Notes under the pieces: generated by a model
Database searches by the model: none
What the model saw: the letters and a program-made list of their open reading frames with translations, nothing else
Told to the model about the DNA's origin: nothing
Shown here: piece after piece, positions 1 through 8,201 of the stretch
Layout of the letters: each line of letters begins with the position of its first letter
How positions within the stretch are numbered: position 1 is the stretch's first letter
Assembly: GCA_036272595.1 (NCBI GenBank)
Contig: DATAYM010000086.1
Location: forward strand, 9,571-73,570
DNA length: 64,000 bases
DNA from: Poindextera sp036272595
Lineage (GTDB): Bacteria > Pseudomonadota > Alphaproteobacteria > Caulobacterales > Caulobacteraceae
Direction: 5' to 3'
Made by a program: the position numbers and the translations under genes

Positions 1-540
1 GTTCCAATAGGCGTGGCTGGTCAGGTTGACGACCGTCGGCCGGGTGGTCGTCGCCTGGAAATCCAGGCGCAAAACGCTTTCGCGGCTCAGGCGGTAGACC
101 GCGTCGACCCGCACAGCGCCGGGAAAGCCCTGGTCGCCGTCCGGGCTCTCCAGCGACAGATGCAGCTGGTCGGGGGCGGCCGCCTCGATCGTCCACAGCG
201 CCTGGTGAAAGCCGCCATCGCCGCCGTGCAGGGTGTCCTGGCCGCGATTGCGCGACAGTAGATAGGTCACGCCGTCGATCTCGATGCGGCCGTTGCCGAT
301 GCGGTTGGCGCAGCGCCCGATAAGCGCGCCCAGGTGCGAGGAATTGGCGAGATAGGCGTCCAGTCCGGCGAAGCCCAGCGTCACGTCGGCAAGCCGCCCC
401 TGGCGATCGGGCGCGAAGAGCCGCTGGATGACGCCGCCGAAGTTCAGGATATCGACCGCGACGCCGCCGGCGCCCTCCAGCCGATGACGTTCGACGGCGC
501 GGCCATCGGGCAGGGTTCCGAAAATCTCCATCGGGATCAT
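1..540 (-). CDS. galM: Aldose 1-epimerase (mutarotase), N-terminal part
   Basis: Interconverts alpha and beta anomers of galactose or glucose, feeding alpha-galactose to GalK in the Leloir pathway. The first 180 codons lie here and the C-terminus runs off the left edge. Visible family signatures are the FGGVIQ strand near residue 35, the GALIGRCANRIGNGR block near residue 75, DTLHGG near 100 with the His that binds sugar, and VVNLTSHAYWN at the edge (residues about 170-180), which contains the catalytic His. The ATG at 540 is used; a second ATG three codons in is possible. The gene diverges from galK with 78 bases between starts, so both probably share one control region. Confidence 0.93.
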   Translation of the reverse strand, partial: MIPMEIFGTLPDGRAVERHRLEGAGGVAVDILNFGGVIQRLFAPDRQGRLADVTLGFAGLDAYLANSSHLGALIGRCANRIGNGRIEIDGVTYLLSRNRGQDTLHGGDGGFHQALWTIEAAAPDQLHLSLESPDGDQGFPGAVRVDAVYRLSRESVLRLDFQATTTRPTVVNLTSHAYWN

Positions 541-564
541 CAATTCGCCGCCGCGCCCGTCGTC

Positions 565-583
565 AAGCCGCGGCCGGCGGCTT
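565..583. promoter_or_regulatory. Palindrome between galM and galK, possible operator
   Basis: A 19-base imperfect palindrome whose arms begin AAGCCG and end CGGCTT, pairing at 8 of 9 positions around a central base. It sits 25 bases upstream of the galM start and 36 bases upstream of the galK ATG. A LacI/GalR-type repressor site would look like this, but no such regulator gene is in the window, and GC-rich DNA forms palindromes by chance. The call is inference only. Confidence 0.3.
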
Positions 584-618
584 GTCTCATGGCCAAGGCG
601 GGTATTTGGTCGGGGCGC

Positions 619-1797
619 ATGCAAAGCGCTTCCTCGATCCCGCCCGCTCCGGTCCCGGAGGCCATCGCGCCGGCGGAGATCGAGCGCCGCTTCCGCCAGC
701 GGTTCGGGACCGCGCCGCGGCTGTTCCAGGCCCCCGGCCGCATCAACATCATCGGCGAGCACACCGACTACAGCGGCGGCCTGGTCATGCCGGCGGCCAT
801 CGACCGGCGCTGTCTGGTCGCCGCCGCGCCCAATGGCGCGCGCAGGCTGAACGTGGTCGCCGGCGTGTTCGGCGAGGAGGCGAGCGCCGAGCTGGACGCG
901 CTGGCGCCCACCGGCGGCTGGATGGACTATGTCGCCGGAGTCGCCTCGGTGCTGATCGCCGATGGCGTCGCCGTGGCCGGCGCCGATCTCTGGATCGAAA
1001 GCGATGTGCCCATCGGCGCCGGAGTCAGCTCCTCGGCCGCGATCGAGGTGGCCGTGGCCCACGCTCTGCTGGCGCTGGCCGGCCGCGAGGCCGACGGCGT
1101 CCAGATTGCCCGCTGGGCGCAAAGGGCCGAGAACGACTTCGTCGGCATGCCCTGCGGGATCATGGACCAGTTCGCCTCGGCCACCGGCGTCGCCGGCGGG
1201 GCCATGCTGCTGGATTGCGCGAGCCTGACGGCGACCCCCGTCCATCTGCCGGACGCCGCCGGCTTCCTGCTGGTCGATTCCATGGTCCGCCACGCCCATG
1301 TCGAGGGCGAATACCGCGCCCGCCGCGAGGATTGCGAGACGGCGGCGCGCCTGCTGGGCGTCGCCCGGCTTGGCCAGGTCGCCGAGGCCGACCTGGCCGC
1401 CGCGCTCAGCCGCCTGCCGCCCAGCGTGGCCCGGCGCTGCCGCCATGTGGTCAGCGAGAACGGCCGGGTGCGCCGCGCCGCCGAAGCGATCGCTCGCGGC
1501 GACCTCGCCGGCCTCGGCCAACTGATGAACCAGTCCCACGCCAGCCTCAGCGCCGACATGCAGGTCAGCACCCTTAAGGTCGACCGGTTGGCGGCGATCG
1601 CCCAGGCCGCGCCGGGCGTCTTCGGCGCGCGGATGATGGGCGGCGGCTTCGGCGGCTGCGTCATCGCCCTGGTCGACGCCGAGCGGGCAGGGCAGGCGAC
1701 CGCGGCGATCCAGGACGCCTATGCCGGCGTGATCGGCGAGCGGCCGGACGCCTTCGTCTGCCGCGCGGTCGCCGGCGCCGGCGAGGTCGCCGCATGA
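619..1797 (+). CDS. galK: Galactokinase
   Basis: Phosphorylates alpha-D-galactose at C1 with ATP, the committed step of the Leloir pathway, in the cytoplasm. At 392 residues it is normal length. The GalK signature GRINIIGEHTDY is at residues 40-51, the GHMP ATP-binding loop PIGAGVSSSAA lies near residue 130, and the C-terminal GHMP motif MMGGGFGGC near residue 340. The ATG at 619 is chosen because the signature then starts at the usual distance from the N-terminus; an in-frame ATG at 589 would add ten residues. The open frame extends further upstream, but that overlaps galM antisense and has no homology. galT follows after a 200-base palindromic repeat. Confidence 0.95.
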   Translation: MQSASSIPPAPVPEAIAPAEIERRFRQRFGTAPRLFQAPGRINIIGEHTDYSGGLVMPAAIDRRCLVAAAPNGARRLNVVAGVFGEEASAELDALAPTGGWMDYVAGVASVLIADGVAVAGADLWIESDVPIGAGVSSSAAIEVAVAHALLALAGREADGVQIARWAQRAENDFVGMPCGIMDQFASATGVAGGAMLLDCASLTATPVHLPDAAGFLLVDSMVRHAHVEGEYRARREDCETAARLLGVARLGQVAEADLAAALSRLPPSVARRCRHVVSENGRVRRAAEAIARGDLAGLGQLMNQSHASLSADMQVSTLKVDRLAAIAQAAPGVFGARMMGGGFGGCVIALVDAERAGQATAAIQDAYAGVIGERPDAFVCRAVAGAGEVAA

Positions 1798-1812
1798 GCC
1801 CTCTCCATCATC

Positions 1813-1989
1813 CGCTCATCCCCGCGAACGCGGGGACCCAGGTTTTTTACCGCCAAGGTCGCCAAGACCGCCAAGGACTCGGACCTGACCTGTCCATCTT
1901 GGCGAGCTTGGCGGCCTTGGCGGTGAATCTTCGCCCGACGGCGAGCGGAAAACAAAAGGTCTGGGTCCCCGCTTTCGCGGGGATGAGCG
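1813..1989. repeat. Nested inverted-repeat element between galK and galT
   Basis: An outer inverted repeat of about 29 bases (arms 1813-1842 and 1961-1989) reads CGCTCATCCCCGCG...GGGGACCCAG inward on both sides, and each arm carries its own CCCCGC/GCGGGG hairpin. Inside lies a second inverted repeat, CGCCAAGG-rich (about 1851-1878) against its complement (about 1897-1926). REP-like elements with the same CCCCGCG-n-CGCGGGGACCC core are widespread between genes in Caulobacterales and other proteobacteria. The element separates galK from galT by 201 bases in an otherwise tightly packed operon and may form a large hairpin in the transcript. Confidence 0.85.
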
Positions 1990-1998
1990 GGATAAGAC

Positions 1999-3021
1999 AT
2001 GAGCGGGGCTGAAAAAGGCCCGGAGCGGCGGCTGAACCTGCTCACCGGCGACTGGGTGCTGGTCTCGCCGCAGCGGCTGGTGCGGCCGTGGCGGGGTGAG
2101 GTCGGCTCGCCGGCTGCGACGCCGGGCGTGCGATACGACCCCGACTGCTATCTCTGCCCCGGCAATCTGCGCGCCGGCGGGGTCAGGAACCCGGCGTACG
2201 AGGGCGTCTATGTCTTCGACAACGACTTTCCGGCGCTGCTGCCGCCGTCCGACGCCGCCGCGGCGGCGGCCGATCCGCTGCTGGTCGCCGAGCCGCAGTC
2301 CGGCGTCTGCCGGGTCATCTGCTATTCGCCGGACCACGGCCAGACCATGGCGCACATGCCGCCGGCGGCGATCCGGGGGGTGGTCGACGTCTGGACCGCC
2401 CAGACCCTCGAACTGAACGCCCGCCCCGACATCGGCGCGGTGACCGTCTTCGAGAACCGCGGCCAGATGATGGGCGCCAGCAACCCGCACCCGCACGGCC
2501 AGATCTGGGCCACATCGAGCGTGCCCAACGAACTGGCCCGCGAGGACGCCCGCCAGCGCATTTATTTCGAAGGCCATGGCGAGCCGCTGCTCACCGCCTA
2601 TCTGCGCCGCGAGCTCGACGCCGGCGAGCGGATCGTGGTCCAGAACGACGCCTTCGTCGCCCTCGTCCCCTACTGGGCGACCTGGCCGTTCGAAACCCTG
2701 GTGCTGCCGCGCCGCGCGGTCAGTGGCCTCGAGGCCCTGACCGACGACGAACGCGATGGCCTGGCGGGCCTCCTCGGCCGGCTGACCGGCGCCTATGACG
2801 CGCTGTTCGCCACCGCCTGCCCCTATTCCATGGGCTTCCACCAGCGCCCGTCGAAGGTCGCCGACGACGCCCATTTCGTCATGCACGCGCATTTCTACCC
2901 GCCGCTGTTGCGCTCGGCGACGATCCGCAAGTTCATGGTCGGCTTCGAGATGCTGGCCATGCCGCAGCGCGATCTGACGCCCGAGGACGCGGCGGCGCGG
3001 CTAAGATCGGCTGTGGCTTAG
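1999..3021 (+). CDS. galT: Galactose-1-phosphate uridylyltransferase
   Basis: Transfers UMP from UDP-glucose to galactose-1-phosphate. At 340 residues it is normal length. A zinc-type CYLC pair lies near residue 50, and the active-site motif NPHPHGQIW, whose second His is uridylylated, near residue 165. The C-terminal half contains FHQRPSK and HAHFYPPLLR, which bind substrate and metal. The ATG at 1999 is just downstream of the repeat. The stop precedes the GH42 start by 14 bases, so the two are cotranscribed. No galE is in the window, so the UDP-galactose epimerase must be elsewhere. Confidence 0.95.
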   Translation: MSGAEKGPERRLNLLTGDWVLVSPQRLVRPWRGEVGSPAATPGVRYDPDCYLCPGNLRAGGVRNPAYEGVYVFDNDFPALLPPSDAAAAAADPLLVAEPQSGVCRVICYSPDHGQTMAHMPPAAIRGVVDVWTAQTLELNARPDIGAVTVFENRGQMMGASNPHPHGQIWATSSVPNELAREDARQRIYFEGHGEPLLTAYLRRELDAGERIVVQNDAFVALVPYWATWPFETLVLPRRAVSGLEALTDDERDGLAGLLGRLTGAYDALFATACPYSMGFHQRPSKVADDAHFVMHAHFYPPLLRSATIRKFMVGFEMLAMPQRDLTPEDAAARLRSAVA

Positions 3022-3035
3022 AGGGGGGACGAGGC

Positions 3036-4979
3036 GTGAAGCTGGGGGTCTGCTACTACCCGGAACATTGGCCGGAAGAGGTCTGGGCCGAGGATGCGCG
3101 GCGGATGGCCGGGATGGGCCTGTCCTGGGTGCGCATCGGCGAGTTCGCCTGGAGCCGCATCGAGCCCGAGCCCGGCCGCTTCGACTGGGCCTGGCTTGAC
3201 CAGGCGATCGAGACCCTGGGCGCGGCCGGGCTCTCCATCATCATGGGCACGCCGACCGCGACGCCGCCGAAATGGCTGGTGGACGCCCATCCGGACATGC
3301 TGGCCCTCGACGCGCAAGGGCGGGTGCGCGGCTTCGGCTCGCGCCGGCACTATTGCTTCTCCAGCCTGACCTACCGCGCCGAATGCGCCCGCATCGTCGA
3401 GGCCATCGCCGCCCGCTATGGCGACAACCCTGCCGTCGGCGCCTGGCAGACCGACAACGAATACGGCTGCCATGAGACCACGCTCAGCTATTCGCCGAAC
3501 GCGGCGGCGGCCTTCCGCACCTGGCTGGCCCAGCGCTACCAGTCCGTCGACGCCCTCAACCGCGCCTGGGGCAACGTCTTCTGGTCGCAGGAATATCGCA
3601 GCTTCGAGGAGGTCGATCCGCCGAACCTGACGGTCACCGAGACCAATCCCAGCCACCGGATGGACTATGCCCGCTTCGCCTCCGACGAGGTGGCGGCCTT
3701 CAACCGGGTGCAGACCGAAATTATCCGCCGCCTGTCGCCCGGCCGCGACATCACCCATAACTTCATGGCGTTCCATACGAGCTTCGACCATTTCCACCTG
3801 GCCGGGGACCTGGATTTCGCCAGCTGGGATTCCTACCCGCTGGGCAATCTGGGCGAGGCCTGGTTTTCCGACGCCGACAAGCTGCGCTACCTGCGCCAGG
3901 GCCACCCCGACGTGCAGGCCTTCAACCACGACCTCTACCGCGGCGTCGGCCGCGGTCGCTGGTGGGTGATGGAGCAGCAGCCGGGGCCGGTGAACTGGGC
4001 CCGGTTCAATCCCGCGCCCCTGCCCGGCATGGTGCGGACCTGGAGCTGGGAGGCCTTCGCCCATGGCGCCGAGACCGTCACCTATTTCCGCTGGCGCCAG
4101 GCGCCGTTCGCCCAGGAGCAGATGCACGCCGGGCTGAACCGTCCCGACCGGGTCGAGGACGTCGGCGGCCATGAGGCGCGGCAAGTCGCCGAAGAGCTGA
4201 AAGGCGTCGGCGAGCTCGGCCCCTGCCGCCGCGCCCAGGTCGCCCTGGTGTTCAGCTACGAGGCGGCCTGGTATCTGAACGTCCAGCCGCACGGTCAGGG
4301 GTTCCGCTGGCCGCCGCTGGCCTTCGACGCCTATGCGGCGCTGCGCCGCCGCGGCCTGGACATCGACATCCTGTCGCCCGACGCCGATTTCAGCGGCTAC
4401 AAGCTGGTGGTCTTCCCGACCCTGCCGATGCTGGACGAGCCGGTCCTGGCGCGGTTCGACGCGTCGGATGCGCTGGTGCTGTTCGGTCCGCGCACCGGCT
4501 CGCGCACGCTCGAGGGGGCCATTCCCGCCGACCTGCCGCCCGGGCCGCTGCAGTCGCGGCTGCCGGTGAAGGTGACGCGGGTCGAGAGCCTGCGGCCGGG
4601 AGCGGGCCCCTGGGTCGAACTGGGCGACAAGACCCTGCCGGCGCGGCTCTGGCGGGAATCCCTGGAGACCGCGCTCGAGCCCATCGCGGTCTTCTCCGAC
4701 GGCGGCCCGGCGTGGGTGCGCCAGGGCCGCTGGAACTATCTGGCCACCTGGCCGGAGCCGGCGGTGTTCGACGCGGTGGTCGAGCGGCTGGCGAAGGACG
4801 CCGGCCTCTTCGTCACCACCCTGGAGGACGGGGTTCGCCTGCGCACCCGCGATGGCACAGCCTTCGCCTTCAACTACGCGCCCGAGCCCCGCCGCTGCCC
4901 GGCGCCGCCGACGGCGCGGATCCTGCTCGGCGAGCGCAAGATGCCGCCCGGCGGCGTCACTGCATGGCGGCTCGATTGA
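3036..4979 (+). CDS. Beta-galactosidase, glycoside hydrolase family 42
   Basis: Releases terminal beta-galactose from lactose-like or plant-derived oligosaccharides. At 647 residues it has the GH42 length and architecture: TIM barrel, then a trimerisation domain, then a small beta domain. The N-terminus MKLGVCYYPEHWPEE is typical. The acid/base is Glu142 in TDNEYG and the nucleophile is Glu313 in VMEQQPG. No signal peptide is visible, so it probably acts in the cytoplasm on imported sugar. The start is GTG at 3036 with a purine-rich GAGGGGGGA ribosome site from 3021. It overlaps the GH36 gene by 16 bases, which implies translational coupling. Confidence 0.95.
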   Translation: MKLGVCYYPEHWPEEVWAEDARRMAGMGLSWVRIGEFAWSRIEPEPGRFDWAWLDQAIETLGAAGLSIIMGTPTATPPKWLVDAHPDMLALDAQGRVRGFGSRRHYCFSSLTYRAECARIVEAIAARYGDNPAVGAWQTDNEYGCHETTLSYSPNAAAAFRTWLAQRYQSVDALNRAWGNVFWSQEYRSFEEVDPPNLTVTETNPSHRMDYARFASDEVAAFNRVQTEIIRRLSPGRDITHNFMAFHTSFDHFHLAGDLDFASWDSYPLGNLGEAWFSDADKLRYLRQGHPDVQAFNHDLYRGVGRGRWWVMEQQPGPVNWARFNPAPLPGMVRTWSWEAFAHGAETVTYFRWRQAPFAQEQMHAGLNRPDRVEDVGGHEARQVAEELKGVGELGPCRRAQVALVFSYEAAWYLNVQPHGQGFRWPPLAFDAYAALRRRGLDIDILSPDADFSGYKLVVFPTLPMLDEPVLARFDASDALVLFGPRTGSRTLEGAIPADLPPGPLQSRLPVKVTRVESLRPGAGPWVELGDKTLPARLWRESLETALEPIAVFSDGGPAWVRQGRWNYLATWPEPAVFDAVVERLAKDAGLFVTTLEDGVRLRTRDGTAFAFNYAPEPRRCPAPPTARILLGERKMPPGGVTAWRLD

Positions 4980-7150
4980 GCCGCTTCCTCCGGCTGGACG
5001 GCGGCGGCCAGACCCTGCTGCTGCAGACCGCTGCGGGCCCACCGCGCCTGGCCTATTGGGGCGAGCGCCTGCCCGATGCGTTCGACGAGCCCGGCCTGGC
5101 CGCGCTGGCCGAACGGGCGACGCCGCACGGCATGCTGGACGGCGGCGAGGCGCTCGACCTCTTCCCCGAGGCCGGCCGGGGCTTCACCGGCCATCCGGCG
5201 CTGGAATGCCACCGCGACGACGGTTCGTTCGTCACCCAGCTGGCCTTTGTCGACAGCGCCGAAATCCTTGGCGGGGTCGAAGTCCGGCTCGCCGACCTCG
5301 CGGCCGGCGTCGAGGTCGCGCTGATCGTCGAGATGGACGCCGAGACCGGCGTCGCCGCGTTCCGCGCCCGCGTCCGGAACACCGGGACCACACCGCTGCA
5401 TCTCGACTGGGTCGCGGCGGCCGCCCTGCCGAGCCCCGATGACGAGGTTCTGCTGTTCGACGGCCGCTGGGCGCGCGAGTTTCGCACCCTGCGCCAGCGC
5501 GTCGAAACCGGCCTTCTGGTCAAGGACAACCGCACCGGCCGCACCTCGCATCATTCGCCGCCCTTCATGGTGCTCGGCGAGCCCGGCTTCGGCGAGCACC
5601 ATGGCGGCGTCCTCGGAGTCCATTTCGCCTGGAGCGGCGACCATCGGCTGCTGATCGAGCGGCTGCGCGACGGCCGGGTGCAGGTCCAGGCCGGCGAGCT
5701 GTTCTGGCCGGGCGAAATGACCCTGGCCGCCGGCGAGGCCTATGAGACGCCGCGCCTCTACGCCGCGCTTTCGGCGGCCGGCCTGAACGGCCTTTCGGCG
5801 CGCTTCCACCCGTTCGTGCGCCACGCCGTCCTCGGCGACCGGCTGACGGACAAGCCCCGGCCGGTGAACTTCAACACCTGGGAGGCGGTCTATTTCCGCC
5901 ACGACCTCACCGAGCTGAAGGCCCTGGCCGACGCCGCGGCCGCCGTCGGCGCCGAGCGCTACGTGCTCGACGACGGCTGGTTCAAGGGCCGCCCGACCGA
6001 TGCGTCCGGCCTCGGCGACTGGACCGCCGATCCGGCCAAGTATCCGGACGGTCTCGGTCCCCTGATCGACCACGTACGCGGGCTTGGGCTGGAGTTCGGC
6101 CTCTGGGTCGAGCCGGAAATGGCCAACGCCGATTCCGACCTGCTGCGCGCCCATCCCGACTGGATCCTCGGCGTCGCCGGCCGCGACCAGCCGCTCGGCC
6201 GCGGCCAGTACGTGCTGGACCTGACCCGTCCCGAGGTCGCCGCGCACATCTTCGCCCAGATCGACGCCCTGCTGGCCGCGCACCCGATCGGCTACCTGAA
6301 GTGGGATATGAACCGCGACCTGACCCATCCGGCCAGCGGCGGCCGGCCGGCCAGCCACAACCAGACCCGCGCGGTCTATGCGCTGATCGACCGGCTGCGC
6401 GCCGCCCATCCCGCGGTCGAGATCGAGTCCTGCGCCTCCGGCGGCGGCCGCGCCGATTACGAGATCCTCAGACGCACCGACCGCATCTGGACCTCGGACT
6501 GCAACGATCCGATCGAGCGGCAGTCGATACAGCGCGGCTTTTCGATCTTCTTCCCGCCGGAGGTCATGGGCGCCCACGTGGCGGCGGCGGTGAACCACAC
6601 CACCGGGCGGCGCACCAGCCTGGACATGCGCGCGCTCACCGCCCTGTTCGGCCATCTCGGCGTCGAGGCGGACGTGCGCGCCTTCGCGGACGCCGAACGC
6701 ATGGCGCTGCAGGCCTGGATCGAGGTCTACAAGACCCACCGCGAGCTGATCCACCACGGCCAGGTCGTGCGCCAGGAGACCGCCGACCCGCACGCCGTCG
6801 CCACCATGGCAGTCGGCGAGGCGGGCGCGCTGGCCAGCTACGCCCAACTGGATACGGCGGCTTACGCGACCTCCGATCCGTTCCGCATCAAGGGTCTCGA
6901 TCCGGACGCCCTTTACCGTGTCCGGCTGCTCAACCCCGCGCGCGCCGGCATGAAGGCCGCGCCCGCCCTGGCGTCCGGTGCGCCGATCGAGGCGAGCGGC
7001 CAATTGATCGAGACCATGGGGCTGCCGCTGCCGATCCTGCGCGCCGGCCAGATCGCGGTTTTTCATCTGGAGCGGGTGACGGGGGCTTTCGCCGCGTCTA
7101 GAACCACGCGCCCCGACCCGCAGGGCCTGGAGAGACGCGATGGCCGTTAA
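4964..7150 (+). CDS. Alpha-galactosidase, glycoside hydrolase family 36
   Basis: Retaining alpha-galactosidase acting on melibiose/raffinose-type alpha-1,6-galactosides. With the ATG at 4964 it has 728 residues, the size of the long GH36 (AgaA-like) enzymes: beta-sandwich N-domain, TIM barrel, C-terminal beta domain. The nucleophile is Asp448 in KWDMNRD, and the acid/base region is the SDCND motif at residues 511-515. NFNTWEA and LDDGWF, also barrel signatures, come earlier. No signal peptide is seen. The open frame extends about 250 bases upstream inside the GH42 gene in another frame; that part is not homologous and is excluded. The 3' end overlaps the methyltransferase gene by 11 bases. 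Confidence 0.95.
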   Translation: MAARLSRFLRLDGGGQTLLLQTAAGPPRLAYWGERLPDAFDEPGLAALAERATPHGMLDGGEALDLFPEAGRGFTGHPALECHRDDGSFVTQLAFVDSAEILGGVEVRLADLAAGVEVALIVEMDAETGVAAFRARVRNTGTTPLHLDWVAAAALPSPDDEVLLFDGRWAREFRTLRQRVETGLLVKDNRTGRTSHHSPPFMVLGEPGFGEHHGGVLGVHFAWSGDHRLLIERLRDGRVQVQAGELFWPGEMTLAAGEAYETPRLYAALSAAGLNGLSARFHPFVRHAVLGDRLTDKPRPVNFNTWEAVYFRHDLTELKALADAAAAVGAERYVLDDGWFKGRPTDASGLGDWTADPAKYPDGLGPLIDHVRGLGLEFGLWVEPEMANADSDLLRAHPDWILGVAGRDQPLGRGQYVLDLTRPEVAAHIFAQIDALLAAHPIGYLKWDMNRDLTHPASGGRPASHNQTRAVYALIDRLRAAHPAVEIESCASGGGRADYEILRRTDRIWTSDCNDPIERQSIQRGFSIFFPPEVMGAHVAAAVNHTTGRRTSLDMRALTALFGHLGVEADVRAFADAERMALQAWIEVYKTHRELIHHGQVVRQETADPHAVATMAVGEAGALASYAQLDTAAYATSDPFRIKGLDPDALYRVRLLNPARAGMKAAPALASGAPIEASGQLIETMGLPLPILRAGQIAVFHLERVTGAFAASRTTRPDPQGLERRDGR

Positions 7151-7829
7151 AGGGCCCTTCATTCAGCGGCTTGTGCGCCGAATCTACTACAAATACTACG
7201 CCCGCAACCTGCTGTTCGAGCTGCAGATCCGCGCCCGCGCCGACTCCGCCGACTATGTCGAGGCCCACATGCCGGAGGCGGTGGTGTTCGAGAACGGCGA
7301 GGACTTCCGGCTGCATTGCCTGTCGCGCGCGCCGGCGGGGGCGATCCTGGAGTTCGGGGTCGCCTCGGGCCGCTCGATCACCTCGCTGGCCAATGCCTCG
7401 CCCGGCCGGACGGTGCACGGCTTCGACTCCTTCGAGGGGCTGCCGGAGGACTGGGCCGGCCATATCGAACGCAAGGGCGCGTTCAGCCAGAAGGGCGCGC
7501 TGCCCAAGGTCCCCGCCAACGTCCAGCTGCACAAGGGCTGGTTCAAGGACACCATCGGCGGCTGGCGCGAGGCCAATCCTGAGCCGATCGGCTTCATGCA
7601 CGTCGACTGCGACATCTATTCGTCGACCTGCGACATCCTCTGGGCGTTGCGCGACCGGCTGCGGGTCGGGACGGTGATCGTGTTCGACGAGTACTTCAAC
7701 TACCCGAACTGGCGCCAGCACGAGGCCAGGGCGCTGAAGGAATTCGTCGCCGAATTCGGTATCGAATACAAATACATCGCCTTCACCGCCATGGACGGCA
7801 GCGTCGGAATCGAAATCCTGAAGGCATGA
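7140..7829 (+). CDS. Class I SAM-dependent methyltransferase, TylF/MycF-like
   Basis: A 229-residue protein with the Rossmann SAM-binding motif ILEFGVASGRS near residue 66, a GFDSFEGLPEDW segment near 98 and a metal-site-like HVDCDIYSS near 156. This layout matches the TylF/macrocin O-methyltransferase family of sugar and phenol O-methyltransferases. The N-terminus is basic with no signal peptide. It overlaps the GH36 gene and has GGAGAG just upstream of its ATG, so it is the last gene of the galactoside operon. A methyltransferase in such an operon is unusual. The substrate could be a methylated galactose in plant polysaccharide or a cell-surface sugar, but nothing in the sequence decides it. 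Confidence 0.8.
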   Translation: MAVKGPFIQRLVRRIYYKYYARNLLFELQIRARADSADYVEAHMPEAVVFENGEDFRLHCLSRAPAGAILEFGVASGRSITSLANASPGRTVHGFDSFEGLPEDWAGHIERKGAFSQKGALPKVPANVQLHKGWFKDTIGGWREANPEPIGFMHVDCDIYSSTCDILWALRDRLRVGTVIVFDEYFNYPNWRQHEARALKEFVAEFGIEYKYIAFTAMDGSVGIEILKA

Positions 7830-7833
7830 CTTC

Positions 7834-7980
7834 AAAAGCCCTCCCCCTCGATGGGGCAGGGTGGGCTGGGGGTGTGTCCGCTGAGGTGACGGAGCGGCCG
7901 AGGTGGGCGCCGAACGCGATCCTTCCGGCAGCTCATTGCCAACACCCCCAACCCCGACCCTTTCCCCAGGGGGAGGGGAG
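7834..7980. repeat. GC-rich interspersed repeat, copy A
   Basis: About 147 bases starting AAAAGCCCTCCCCCTCGATG. It is closely similar along its length to a second copy at 10052-10206. Each end folds on itself (CCCTCCCCC..GGGGCAGGG and CCCTTTCCCC..GGGGAGGG). It fills most of the gap between the convergent methyltransferase and small membrane protein genes and encodes nothing convincing. Confidence 0.85.
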
Positions 7981-7983
7981 ACT

Positions 7984-8193
7984 TCAAGACGAAAGCTTTC
8001 GTCTCGCCCAGCCGACCAGCGCCAGCATGACGGCGCCGAACGCCGCCATCACCGACCCCCAGACCAGGTCGATGTTGAGGCCGGCGGCGTGGGCCTGCGG
8101 CGCCGCCTCGGCGCCCGTGAGGCCATAGCCGGCGACCAGCAGGCCGATGGCCAGGAACAGCAGGCCGATGGGCAGGCGGACGTCGAACGGCAT
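7984..8193 (-). CDS. Small two-helix membrane protein beside the sodium:sugar symporter
   Basis: A 69-residue protein with two predicted membrane helices (about residues 8-25 and 43-62) joined by an Ala-rich loop, ending WARRKLSS. It begins 8 bases after the symporter stop on the same strand, so it is almost certainly cotranscribed with it. I do not recognise a named family. The position suggests an accessory or stabilising subunit of the transporter, which is inference. The ATG at 8193 leaves the first helix intact. Confidence 0.6.
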   Translation of the reverse strand: MPFDVRLPIGLLFLAIGLLVAGYGLTGAEAAPQAHAAGLNIDLVWGSVMAAFGAVMLALVGWARRKLSS

Positions 8194-8201
8194 GGCTTGC
8201 C

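Noticed and set aside
3018..5042. A 674-codon minus-strand frame opposite the GH42 gene
   Set aside because: Antisense shadow; the GH42 catalytic Glu residues and operon overlaps settle the strand.
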